The translations under genes were made by a program, and so were the position numbers. From contig RSEH01000408.1 of the NCBI GenBank assembly GCA_006503475.1, positions 1 through 22,950 of the forward strand: a stretch of 22,950 bases of DNA. Reading direction: 5' to 3'. Below are positions 10,046 to 20,337 of this stretch, piece by piece (the stretch's first letter is position 1; each line of letters opens with the position of its first letter). The DNA comes from Stentor roeselii. Taxonomy: Eukaryota; Ciliophora; Heterotrichea; Heterotrichida; Stentoridae. A model generated the notes under the pieces. That model did not search any database and was not told where the DNA came from. It saw nothing but the letters and a program-made list of their open reading frames with translations.

Positions 10046-12847
10046 ATGAGTTGCAGCACAGAAGACTGCAAGGAAGACATAGTATTTCAATGCTCTACTT
10101 GCAATTCTTGCTTATTATTTTGCTTTGGTCACGGCCAAAGCCATTACAAGAGCCTAGATCATGAAATTATATTTATCGCTCCCGAAAAGAGAAGAACTAT
10201 AATTTCCAAATGCCTTCAAATCTTAGTAAAAAATTGCGTGAAGGACTTAAATGAATAATCTATGGATATCGTACTTGAAATACATAAAACTTCACAGAGG
10301 GTCATCCAATCTCTGAACCAAATGAGAAATAATATTACTAGAGTACATGACTTCCAACCTTTGAAGTTTGATAAGCGTCGATATGATTTTGTGATGTGGT
10401 AATTACAATTCTTAGAAAAAGAAATGATCTATAATTCCAACGATGAAAAAATGAATTTTATCAGAGATGAACTCGACGAAAAAAATGAAATTATAAATTC
10501 CAAGATGAGAGAAATCGAGAATCTCAATAATCAACTTTTTGAAAGGAACAAAGCTTTAATGAAAACTAGAGAAGATTTTGAGAGTCTTATGGATCAATTT
10601 GATCTAAAAATTCATGAATTAGATGTAAAAAATCAAGACTTAGATAAAAAAAGAAGTGAAATAGAAAATCTTAACAGAAAATTGTTCGAGTGTAACAAAT
10701 CAATAATCGAAGTTAATGAAAACCTCAAACGTTTTTCAGAAAAATATGATTTGAAAATACTTGAACTTGAAGAGAAATCAGTATGTTTAAATAATAAGAT
10801 GATTGAAATAGAGGGCCTTAATAAACAAATTTCTGAGAGGGATAAATCTTTAAATGAAATAAAAGAGAACTTCAAAAGTCTTTCAGAGACACACAATACA
10901 AAGACAATTGAAATAGAGGGCCTCAAAAAACAAATTTCTGAGAGAGATAAATCTTTAAATGAAATAAAATCTAATTTCAAAAGTCTTTCAGAGACACACA
11001 ATGCAAAGACCAAAGAATTACTCGAAGTTCAAAAAAATATTAATTTTAAAAATAATGATCTTACAAGGATTCAAAGCCTTTTTGATAGTTTAAAGAGTGA
11101 AATTTTAAAGGACAGTTCTTTTTTCATGAAGAAACAACAAATTGATAATGAAATCATGAATATGTATCAAAATATTATCAAAAATATAAAGGCTCTTATT
11201 GAAGAAAAAGAAAAGACTTCAAATCAAAATCAAACAAATATTGAAAATCTTAATGAAAAATTAAAAACTAAATCTAATGACTTGTCAAAACTTGAGAAAA
11301 ATTATTCAGCTCTTAATTCTAAATATAATGAAGTTAATATAATAAATCAAACCTTAAATAATAAAAAGAAAGAATCTACTGAAAGAATGAAGATAACAAA
11401 ATTACCAATACTAAAAATTGGAAGAAACCCAAGTGCATATCAAGACATAACAATAGGAGCAGTTCATCCGAATCAACCTATAGGCCATTTTGATTATAGC
11501 ATACTAGTTGTAGGTGGATCAGGGAATGGGAAATCTACTTTAATAAATACTCTATTCAATATTCTACTCAAAAACACCTTAGAAACCCTAGTTCCAATAA
11601 TTCCATGCAAACATTATCCAGTAATCGATCCAAGGTTCAATGACGGGCTTCAAGAAAAAATCACTGCAGGCCCAGATACATCTTGGAACAAATTTGCTCA
11701 TTTTTACAAAATAACCACACCAACTACACAAAATAAAACTATTTTAATGATAGATACTCCTGGACTGGGAATACCAGATATAAATATTGAATCTCGAAAT
11801 ATTGAAATCATCATAAATGCTGCCAGAAGAGTGGGCAATCTCAATGCAATTTTAATTGTAGAAAAATCATCAACAAATAGACTGAACCCTATAATTGAGC
11901 ACGTTCTAAATCAGATTAATAATATTTTTAATAAAGATTTTGAAAGAAATTTTATTTTTGCATTTACCTATTATCAAGAAAACTATGGATTTAATGATAA
12001 CTGGTTTTCACATCCAATTCAACATAAAATGTTTTTTGAAAATAGGTGGTTTTCGATACCTAAACCTGAATTATTTGAACCTAAAAGAATGAAAGGAATT
12101 ATTAAATTTAGGGAAAAAAGCAAAAAACAATCTAACAAATTTTTAGCCCAACTTTTGAAAATGAATAAACAATCAACAGCTTGACTTAATTTGAAATATG
12201 AGCAGCTTAAATGTGTAAAGAAAAAAATAGCTAAGTTCAAAATGAGTGTTGAGAAAAAAGTTTTTTATAAAAATTTATTATCATCGCAAACTAATTAACT
12301 TAAGAATGAAATTAGTAATTTGGTGAAAGATGATTACTACAATTTAATTTGTATCAAGCATCAGACTGTATGCCAAGAAGATTGTGGATTAGAACTTTCC
12401 GAATCTCATGGAACTGATTTTTTCAGTCATTTTTTTTGGAGAGACAGTTGTTCTGGTAGATGTAAAGTTTGTGGATGCATATCGCTGAGTCATGCTAATA
12501 TGAAGATAAAACCAAGGAAATTAATCTATGAAATTATTAAATTATATACAGGAATTGATATATATTCAGCGATATCTAATGATAATATGATCCAGCAACT
12601 TGAAGAAAAACACAATAAATTATTTGCAGGCATACTGAATGAAGAAAAGAAAGTTGAATTTATGTTAGAAAAATATTCAATGTCTAATTATCTTCCTAGT
12701 GCAATAAAAAATATACAAAAATGTATGAGAAATGAAAAAGATCGTGGGAAATTAATGAAGTATACAGAAGAATTGAGAAGTTATCAAGAAATATATCAAA
12801 ATCAAAAGATCATCAGAGATTATGATTATTATAATAATTTTAAATAG
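10046..12847 (+). pseudogene. B-box/coiled-coil/GTPase/Cys-His gene with four in-frame stops (gene 2)
   Basis: One continuous frame of 934 codons from ATG 10046 (in-frame TAA at 10037) to TAG 12845 covers the full family architecture. It has a B-box-like finger (residues 3-39), a long coiled coil with 49- and 35-residue repeats, a GTPase with an intact GGSGNGKST (P-loop from base 11513) and DTPG, and a complete metal module CxxHxxxCxxxC...CxxCGCxxxxH. Four stops interrupt it: TAA 10256, TAA 10400, TGA 12182 and TAA 12296. No frameshift is evident. The longest uninterrupted part, ATG 10424 to 12184, encodes 586 residues (coiled coil plus GTPase). The catalytic motifs and frame are well preserved, so inactivation is recent, or the 586-residue product is used, or stops are read through. 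Standard pseudogenisation is the default view. Confidence 0.8.
10511..11014 (+). repeat. Heptad-multiple coiled-coil repeats in gene 2 (49, 49, 35, 35 residues)
   Basis: Four consecutive protein repeats each begin EIE(N/G)L. Units at 10511-10657 and 10658-10804 are 49 residues. Units at 10805-10909 and 10910-11014 are 35 residues and nearly identical in DNA, giving a 105-bp tandem duplication. 49 and 35 are seven and five heptads, so the long units contain an extra two heptads. Gene 1 has a single such unit, so the rod has been lengthened in gene 2. Confidence 0.88.
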
Positions 12848-13044
12848 ATAATCTGATAACATTATTATTGCTTGGAAACATAATATAAATTCAGTTGATA
12901 GTAATGTAAATTTTTGAAATATCTAAGATAGTGAAATGGTTTATCAAATATAATTTTATTGAATAGATCAATATATTAATGTTTAAAAAAGAGCATCCTA
13001 GTTAATTAATAAAGGAACTAATCCTTTTTAGTTCGAATTTTATG

Positions 13045-14360
13045 CCGAAGTGAAAGCTTATTTAGGCAATTTCGATTATAGCTTCCTTTTTATAGGTGCG
13101 AATGGATTGGTAAATCGAGTTTTGCAAACACTTTTATTAACATATTACTTGAAAATACTTTGGAAAATATTATTTCTGTTACTACTGCAGATATTATCCC
13201 ATCATTAATCCTCGATTCGACGATGGGATTCAAGAAGAAAAATGTGTATAAAGGAACCAAGCATGCTCACTTTTACAAAATAAATACTGCATCTACTGAA
13301 CACAAAAATATTCTAATTATAGACACTTCTGGATTAATAGATATTGATGATAATATAAATGTAATCATAAATGCTATCAGAAGAGTTAGCCACTTGAATG
13401 CGGTAGTTTTTGTTCAGCTACGAATCTGCTGAATCCTATAGTTGAAAATTATCTTTGTACAATAGTTCGAATGATTCCAAAACAATAAGAATTAAAATTT
13501 ATCCGTGCATTTACCTTTTTCCTTGGTGATATCCTTTTCGAAGATAATTGGTTCCTTTCAATTACAGCACAAACTTAAAATTAAAATCTTGCATTCTGTT
13601 ATTCAAATTCTGAAATTTGTAAACCAAAGATAAAGAAAAGAAATATATATTATTGGGAAAGAAGTATAAATCAAATTAAAAAATTTATGCTCAAGCTTTT
13701 TACGATGAGCAAGGTTGAAACACACCATAAATTAAATTTCAAACAATATAATAATATCATGAAAAAAATAACAAATTTCAATTAATAATTGAAAACATAG
13801 AAACATGTAAAAAAGCATTAAGTTCGTTAACTCTTTGACCAAAAGTAGAATTCAATAGCTATGTGAAAACTGATTACCATAGTACAGTTTGCATTGATCA
13901 CAAAACTTTATGCCATGAAGATTGTGCTTTAAATTTAACTGAATTCAGGAATAAGACTTTTTTGACAATTGTTTTTGCATGGACAGAAATACAGGGATTT
14001 GCAGAATATGCGGTTGTCCATCACAGCAGCATCATCATACGAAGAAAAAACCTTGTAAATCATTAGATGAAATAAGTAATTTAATAGAATCCCTTTACAT
14101 TAACCCGAACTAAATCAATGATCAGATGATTATACAGCTTCAAGTCAAGCAACTTGAAATAATTTCAAGTCTTATTAATGCCTAAGCAGATCTCAATAGT
14201 ATTTCACCGATATATAAAATTTCTGACTATCTTCTAAAGACAGTAGAAAAAATTGAGCAGGCGATTAAGAAAGAAACTGATCCTTCCATTGATGAAACTC
14301 ATAGATAAATTTAAATATTATCAAGAATTGCATCGAAAAATGAACTATACTGCACGTTAA
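13045..14360 (+). pseudogene. GTPase/Cys-His module pseudogene, copy 3
   Basis: The copy starts at the G-domain boundary (GNFDYSFLFIGANG) without a B-box or coiled coil. A small deletion inside the P-loop shifts the frame: the GKSS continuation is in another frame from 13111. An ORF at 13160-13432 carries HAHFYKIN and IIDTSG, the latter degenerate for DTPG. Further frame changes and stops follow (TAA near 13487). The metal module survives in two frames: CIDHKTLCHEDC at 13890-13930, then C-x5-7-CRICGC-x4-H at 13975-14035 after a frameshift. The tail ends at a TAA near 14360. Its closest relatives are genes 1 and 2 (subfamily A). Clearly inactive. Confidence 0.85.
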
Positions 14361-15064
14361 TAAAGTAATAAATAAAGTAGTAATGGCTATGAAAGAGTTA
14401 TAAGTGGATTACTTTTGAATATTAATTTACTATTCAACTTTAATAATTGAATTTTTGAAAATATTATGAGTGAAAGAGGGCATATTTTCATAAGAAAATT
14501 AGAATATAGACATTCACTATAATTATCAATTCTATAAATGAGTGTTAGGGCTTAATTCAATTAAAATAATATTATTAATGAGCGATTATATTTCACACTA
14601 TTATTCATTATGATAATCAAATGAAATATCAATAAAAAATCTAATATGCTGATGATTAAGCTAAAATTTAACCTATCTAAGAGATATCAATTCTAAGGCA
14701 GAAATTGAAATATTATCTATATTGAAGTTTATTTAAATCATAATATTGCCATAATTTATTAAGTATTATACTCGATAATTTAGCTAATATATTAATTTTA
14801 TCCAAAGAAAATTCTTTAATTTTTTTAAAAATTTTAAATTTTAACTAATTTATTCTTATCAAGATTTCATAAGTATTTAAAATCTTTATAGGGAGATTAC
14901 GTTTTATATGATAATCTCTTTTAATTCTCAGAAATATAAAATTTTTTCTAAAAAAACTATATTTAGACAACTAGAGATAGTTGTATTATTGTTTTACTTA
15001 ACTTATTATATAATTCTTAAAAAATTGATTTTTCAACAAATATTTACTTCAAATTATAAAATTT
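14361..15064. other. Intergenic AT-rich stretch
   Basis: About 700 bp with no ORF or module remnant that I can see. An ATATAGACA-like segment followed by a GTTAG(A/G)GC block near 14503-14560 partly resembles 17649-17700. Both lie upstream of the next recognised gene copy, but the match is short and may be coincidental. Confidence 0.5.
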
Positions 15065-15599
15065 ATGCAATATGATAATAATATCTTAAAGATTAAACAA
15101 TTATTTCCAACAAAACCTTATAAGTCTATAAATATGAATTGCTTTAAATGCAATAATCCTGGTACTGCCCAATGTATGAATTGTCCTTTCTATACACTTT
15201 TATGTCCTGATCACATGATTACTCACATAAGCGTAGATGGGCATACACTAGGAAAGATTGATTATCCTATGATTGAAAAATTAAATAGAGGCTACGTCAA
15301 AAATGAAAAAAAAAAGGTAATTTCAAAAATTTACAAGAAAACTGAATTAATTGTTTCTTCAATCATAAATGAATCACAAAAATTGATCGAAAATCTAAAA
15401 ATTATAAACAAGAATGTAAATTCATTAGATAAATTCATTTCAGTAGAGGTTGATTATAACAGATTTACTGAAATTATACAACAAATAAACAGAAGTGAAA
15501 AGACTGAGTATTGCATTAAGACTTTCGGTTGCAGGAAGGACTTAGATAAAGTATTTTCTGAACTTTTGTTCACGAAAGATGGAAAATATGCATTTCTAT

Positions 15600-15614
15600 G
15601 TATTTGATATTTAG
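15600..15614 (+). other. Candidate 15-base intron GTATTTGATATTTAG
   Basis: It starts GTA, ends TAG, is 15 bases long and contains the in-frame TGA that would otherwise end the B-box ORF. Stentor introns are known to be mostly 15 bases. It is directly followed by a second 15-base GTA...TAG sequence at 15615-15629, so the precise splice choice is ambiguous. Confidence 0.6.
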
Positions 15615-15710
15615 GTATTATTGAAATAGACTGTAAAAGAAATCAAGGGGGTAATTACTAAGAGAATATGAGAGTAAAAGTTATCAAGCATGTAACATTT
15701 GAAGAAGCTG

Positions 15711-15726
15711 GTATTTTTTATTGAAG
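15711..15726 (+). other. Candidate 16-base intron GTATTTTTTATTGAAG
   Basis: Removing these 16 bases joins the frame used upstream (FEEA) to the ORF that continues to 15920, and it avoids the TGA at 15722-15724. Lengths of 15-16 bases with GTA...AG ends fit heterotrich introns. Confidence 0.5.
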
Positions 15727-15860
15727 TCAAAGCATCAGTTGTTAAAATAAGTAGAAATTACTTAGGGGATCGTATCATTCAATTAGTTGATGTTCTGAAT
15801 TTGAATACAAATAAGTGCGAAATTTTTGAAGGAGAAGAAAGAAATGAGGAATATACTCGA

Positions 15861-15900
15861 AAGTGGGTGAGTCGGTACCCCGAGTGTGCACACCCAACTT
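15861..15900 (+). other. GC-rich imperfect hairpin
   Basis: In a roughly 70 percent AT window this segment is unusually GC-rich. AAGT-GGGTG (15861-15869) can pair with CACCC-a-ACTT (15891-15900). TCGG (15872-15875) pairs with CCGA (15880-15883) around a TACC loop. It overlaps the end of the ORF. It may be a structured RNA element, a terminal palindrome or a composition accident. Confidence 0.4.
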
Positions 15901-15920
15901 GGAAAAGTCCCTTTAGTTAA

Positions 15921-16329
15921 GTAATTAGATTTAGATGATTCTAATATAAAAAATCCTTGGAAATAGCGAAAGTTAACACATAATTTTAACAGGGTTACAA
16001 AATTAAAAACAGAAAATAAGCATTTTTCAAAATCTACTTTTTTTACAATTGATCTACGATTTTAATAAAGGATACAAAATTTTGTAACAAAATAATTTTG
16101 TATGAACGGTAATAATGTGAAGAAATTAACTTAATTAAAGTATATTTTCAGTTAAGAGTTAAATATTTTTATAACAGTTTAAGATAGTAATATTTTTGAG
16201 TTCATTAATTTTCTAGATCTCTTTAAAATTACATATTGAACTATTTTCTTTTACTAAATCATTTATTCAAAACATACAAAGGTCATATTATACCTTTTCT
16301 GTCATCATTTGAGTAATTTGATCAAATTT
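15921..16329. other. Short intergenic stretch
   Basis: About 400 bp of AT-rich sequence between the B-box gene and pseudogene 4. No coding or repeat signal is evident. Confidence 0.5.
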
Positions 16330-17500
16330 ACCCTAAAGAGCCATATGATTAGATGTTTTATTTCTAGGTGCGGAAGGTAACGGACAGTTTATATTATCAA
16401 ATACTTTAATGAATATGATTATAAATAAAGATCCAGGAAATTTAATACCAATAATAAAGACTAGATACTATTATAAGGCTCCTTTTGAATATCAATATGA
16501 TATAAAAGAAATAACTGGAAATTCAGAAACGATAAAGATACAAAAGGCTCTTTTCTACCATATAAGAGATCAATTAACTAATAATAAAGCAATTCTTTGA
16601 TTTAATTTCCTAGAGTATAAAACATTTCACGATTATGATGGATACTTAATATAGTTTTTGAAGCTGTTAAAGCATTTAAGTCATTAAATGCTATTATTAT
16701 TATTGAAAAATCTAGCGAAAAAGACTATATTTAAATTTAAAATTTACACTAAATATATTATCTAAACTTATTCCTGAAGAAATTGATAATCAAATTCTTT
16801 TATTATTTGTTTTTATTTAGGTTTGATCTCATAAAAAGTTGAATAGATGCTATATCCGATCAGATAAAAGTGAAATTTAACAATAGTGCTTTATTATAAT
16901 CAGGAGCAATATAATAATAGACCAAAAAGATTTATGAGAAAAAGAGAAAATTGGGAAAGAATCAGAAGAAGGATCGAAAAGCTCATTCAAGAATTATAAA
17001 AAAATTTCAACTCAATCATCCACATATTTATATAATCAACTAAAAATGATATTTCTGAATATCGAACTTTGAAAGAAACTTATGAAAATGTTTAGAACTA
17101 TTTAAGAATAAATCGTGCGAATTAATAAGTGTTATTGAATGGGTACAAACAAATACTAACAATAATTTATGCAGATATCTTCATAGTTTTTGTAAATTTG
17201 GTACTAGTTAATAATTCGAACAAAATAATCAAAATTGTTGCAGGATTACGTCTGTATGAGTAGTAAAAATATGTGTAAAGTATGTTGATGCAGATCAGAA
17301 ACTCCTATCTTCACTGATAAAATTTCAACAGTAAATTAAATATTAAAATAATACTAAATTATGTATAAGGCTGTAAAAAAAAGGAAGTATTGGATTATAT
17401 AGAGAAAAATGAATTATTATTGATTATGATAATTCGAAAATTAGAGAAATTATATTTAAGTTCATGTTTTAGTATTTCAGGATACTTGGATTTATTTTTA
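16330..17500 (+). pseudogene. GTPase/Cys-His module pseudogene, copy 4
   Basis: The copy starts at the G-domain boundary (KEPYD). The P-loop reads GAEGNGQF, having lost the Lys-Ser pair. The 63-codon ORF 16409-16600 aligns with copy 5 (KDPGNLIPIIKT). Further pieces lie in several frames: FEAVKAFKSLNAIIIIEKSS near 16660 and LNILSKLIPEEIDNQ near 16745. The metal module is CMSSKNMCKVC followed by TGA in place of the Gly of CGC, then C, near 17250-17295. The C-terminal part is very close in DNA to copy 6 (19740-20280). Many stops and frameshifts: inactive. With copies 5 and 6 it forms subfamily B. Confidence 0.82.
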
Positions 17501-17755
17501 TTATAGCGGAAAAATATATCTAAAATACTTTAAAAGATATAAAATAATTTTTTATCTAGAGTTTTATAGATAGCTCGTTCAGAATTGAAGGTTTTTAGAT
17601 TTTTAGAATGTTTTTTTAATCTTAAGAATTTAAAACCTTAGCAGAAAAAATATAGACACTTCATCAGCATTTTTAATATAAATGTCTGTTAGAGCCTGCT
17701 AAGTTTAATAACTTTATAATAATTAAAATTAAATTTGATAATTAGAGAAACCTAG
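17501..17755. other. Intergenic gap upstream of copy 5
   Basis: AT-rich, with no coding signal. An in-frame TAG at 17753-17755 closes the frame just before the copy 5 G-domain. No B-box or coiled-coil remnant precedes that copy. Confidence 0.45.
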
Positions 17756-19104
17756 TCTGAAAGAGCCATCAAGTCAAATGAACCCTTGGAGCCTTTCGAT
17801 TACAGTATCCTTATTGTCGGTGCTAGTGGAAATGGGAAATCAACAATTATAAATACTTTTGCTAATATGAATTTAAACAGAAAACCAGGTAATCTTATTC
17901 CTATAATTGCTACAGATTATTATCCCATCGTACCTCAAGAATATCAAGACGATATTATAGAAAGAAATGATTCAGAAAAAGGAGTCAGCCAAACTGAGAA
18001 CGTTCATTATTATCATATGAGAAGTTCATTAACTCATTATAAAACTATTCTGTTTGTCGATACTCCTGGCTTTGGTTCAACAGGAGGGGTTGAGAATGAT
18101 GAGAATGTTTTAAAGATTCTCGATGGTGCACGAAAAGTGAAATTTTTCAATGCTATATTAATAGTCGAAAAAAGCCGTACTAACAGATTGAATCCTTGTT
18201 TAGAATATGTAATCCAAAGACTTAAAGAGATTATTCCTCGTGACTTTGAAAATAGATGTGTATAGGGATTCAGCTTTTATAATGGCGTGACTTATTTCCA
18301 TACAGAGCGGCTTCCTTTTCCAATTATATATACATTCAAATCCAATAACAATGCATTTAGCTATAGTGAGCAAGAATATATTGAGAATCAAAGAATTAGA
18401 AAAAATGCTGAAGAAAATTGGGAAAAGGGGAAAAGAAGATTCGAAAAATTCTTCCTTAAATTGCAGGAATTCGGAAGAGTTTCAACTATTCAATACACTT
18501 AACTATTAGAGTCATATAAGAGGGTTTTCTAAACATAAATGGAATTCAAAATATATTCTATTTTATAGATTTTTGTCTTAATAATCAATCAGGATTGGTT
18601 AAAGTAACTGATTTAATAAATACAGAAACAAGTATATGCGTATGTGAAAATCACAAAATTATTTGTCATTATAATTGCAATTTGAATCCAGATATTAATA
18701 TGGCAACAAACGTTTTAGGTTTTTGCTTATGCATGAATACTCAAAATTTTTGCAAAGTATGCGGATGCCCAACATCTAAACACATTCCACTTGTTAAAAA
18801 TTCCAAAATAGAAATCGAAAAATTACTTAGATATGGAATTTCGATAAATATTGATGAATTGAATAAAGCCAAAGTGTTGAATGCACTTAGGAATAAACAA
18901 AATGATATAATTTCAGAGTTGTTTATAATTAGTGAATCAATTTTAAATATATCTCCAAATGTTAATTCGTTCAGTTATCAAAATAGAGATATGGAAGTAA
19001 ATCGATATTCTGAAGAAATCAATTATAATCTAACAGATGGAATAAAGGCTTGTTTTTTCGGATTGTTTTATCGAAGAATACTAGAAATACTCTCAAAATT
19101 TTAG
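17756..19104 (+). pseudogene. GTPase/Cys-His module, copy 5 (interrupted)
   Basis: The G-domain opens EPLEPFDYSILIVGASGNGK with a complete P-loop (GASGNGKST). It retains DTPGFG and VEKSRTNRLNP, so the catalytic residues are intact. There is no ATG ahead of the domain; the frame is open only from a TAG at 17753. TAG 18263 and TAA 18500 interrupt the same frame. A frame change near 18510-18590 precedes the C-terminal ORF (18595-19104, no proper start), which has a full metal module: CENHKIICHYNC, then C-x-C-x6-CKVCGC-x4-H. Helical tail ends at TAG/TAA near 19104. This is the best-preserved member of subfamily B, yet it is broken in at least three places and lacks the N-terminal domains. Confidence 0.82.
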
Positions 19105-19659
19105 GATAAGTAAAGATTTAATATTATAACAAAAGTTCATTAGTAAATCTCAAAGTTATTCGATAATTTCATAAAGTTTATAATAAATTTTCAATATTTA
19201 ACAATTTCAGTCATGATTAATCCTTAAGTTTTAAATCTCTAATGCCTGTAAAATTTTAACTAAATATATTAACTTTAAGTTTTTATAATTGCATTAAATA
19301 GTTAATAATAAGTAATTTTAGCTCATATTCTTAATTTTATTGTTCATTGAAATAATCCTGCTGATATTACTTTAGTCTTAAATCAAATGATTATTTATAG
19401 ACTAAAATAATTTTATTGCTTAAATTTCTCATGATAATTTTATTCTTTTTAAATCTATGAGATTTAAAAATAGTATTTGTATAAATCAATTCATCAAAAG
19501 TAGAGTGATGCATACCATCGTCAAATATAAGATCTAATACTATATTTTCTTTCAACAAATAGATCTAATTCAAATTTCCAATACTGAATACCAATTATGT
19601 TTGTGATTAAGTTCAAGACACTAATTGTAGCATCACAAATTTAAATATTATATTTTATG
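19105..19659. other. Intergenic AT-rich stretch
   Basis: About 550 bp where the G-domain of copy 6 would be expected if that copy were full length. I see no P-loop or DTPG remnant here. The domain was therefore lost by truncation, or has decayed beyond recognition by eye. Confidence 0.5.
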
Positions 19660-20337
19660 AATGCATATTTTAATTATAGTCAAGAGCAATATAATAATTA
19701 TCCCAAAAAATTAAAGAGATAAACAAAATATTGGAAAAGAAACAGAATAAAAATCGAAAATTTCATGCGAGAATTACAAGGCATGAATTCTATTTCAACT
19801 CAATCATTCAAAAATCTACTAATTTTCCATAAAGAACTAAAAAATAATATTTCTGAATATCAAACTTTGAAAGAAAACTTAAAAATATTAAAAAAACTAT
19901 TTAAGAATAAATCCTGTGTATTATTTAGTGTTATTAAATGGAAAAAAACAAATACTCACAAACTAATATGCAAAACTCATTACAGTATTTGTTACTTTAG
20001 TGATAATTTATGTCTCGAAAAAAATAATGAAAATTCCTTGCAAGATTATGTCTGCATGAGTAGTACAAATATGTGTAAAGTTTGTGGATGCACCTCAGAA
20101 ACTCATATCTTAGCTGATGAAATTCCAACTGTAGAATCTAGATCTCTTGCAGAATATTTGAAAAGATATTCAATCAATGCTGAAGCATTCAAGGAAAAGG
20201 AAGTTTTGGATATCATGAAGAAAAATGAATTATATTTGATTATGAAATTTCAAGAATATAGATCACGTTTTAGTATTCCAACATGTTTACAAAATGAGAA
20301 GGATTTTTATCTTGATAATAAATTAAGTGACACTTAG
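19660..20337 (+). pseudogene. 5'-truncated Cys/His-module copy 6
   Basis: Homology to copy 4 begins in the helical segment after the G-domain (YSQEQYNN at about 19676-19700). No GTPase domain precedes it. A stop near 19725 separates this from a clean 190-residue ORF (ATG 19765 to TAG 20337). The ORF holds a helical stretch, then CKTHYSICYF, then C-x7-CKVCGC-x4-H, then a tail. The second-half cysteines are intact; the first half has a shifted Cys. The ORF has no internal stop, so a short metal-binding protein could be made, but truncation suggests a relic. Confidence 0.72.

Larger units (their letters stand above)
15065..15920 (+). pseudogene. B-box zinc-finger gene with tiny introns and possible WD40 remains
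   Basis: Residues about 25-57 of the first ORF (ATG 15065) carry C-x2-C, C-x2-C, C-x2-H and H-x6-H, a cross-brace B-box-like finger. A helical region follows. The end of the first ORF (LLFTKDGKYAFLC) resembles a WD40 blade strand. The TGA at 15605 falls inside a 15-base GT...AG sequence (15600-15614); its removal extends the frame. TAA 15659-15661 then interrupts it. Downstream, a 16-base GT...AG candidate (15711-15726) links the same frame to an ORF ending at 15920 that contains DVLNLNTNKCEIFEGEE, also WD40-like. I read this as a B-box plus beta-propeller gene, truncated or broken after about one blade. It differs from the GTPase family but shares its N-terminal layout. The WD40 assignment is tentative. 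Confidence 0.6.

Noticed and set aside
10400-10416. Tiny intron GTAATTACAATTCTTAG removing the second stop of gene 2
   Set aside because: It is 17 bases, not 15-16, and its removal would break the otherwise continuous frame.
10633-11013. Reverse-strand ORF of 126 codons in gene 2
   Set aside because: It mirrors the coiled-coil repeats; its internal repetition is only the complement of the 49/35-residue units.
12019-12240. Reverse-strand ORF of 73 codons
   Set aside because: Shadow of the GTPase C-terminal part of gene 2.
10046-12847. Genome-wide reassignment of UAA/UAG to Gln and UGA to Trp (Condylostoma-like code) to explain the stops
   Set aside because: The 1173-codon and 295-codon ORFs contain many Gln and Trp codons, all CAA/CAG and TGG, and never use a stop codon as sense. 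The standard code with pseudogenes fits better.
12320-12847. Independent gene starting at 12320
   Set aside because: The start would be a TTG; the segment is in the same frame as gene 2 and is simply its metal module after the fourth stop.
18200-18391. Reverse-strand ORF of 63 codons
   Set aside because: Shadow of the copy 5 GTPase domain.
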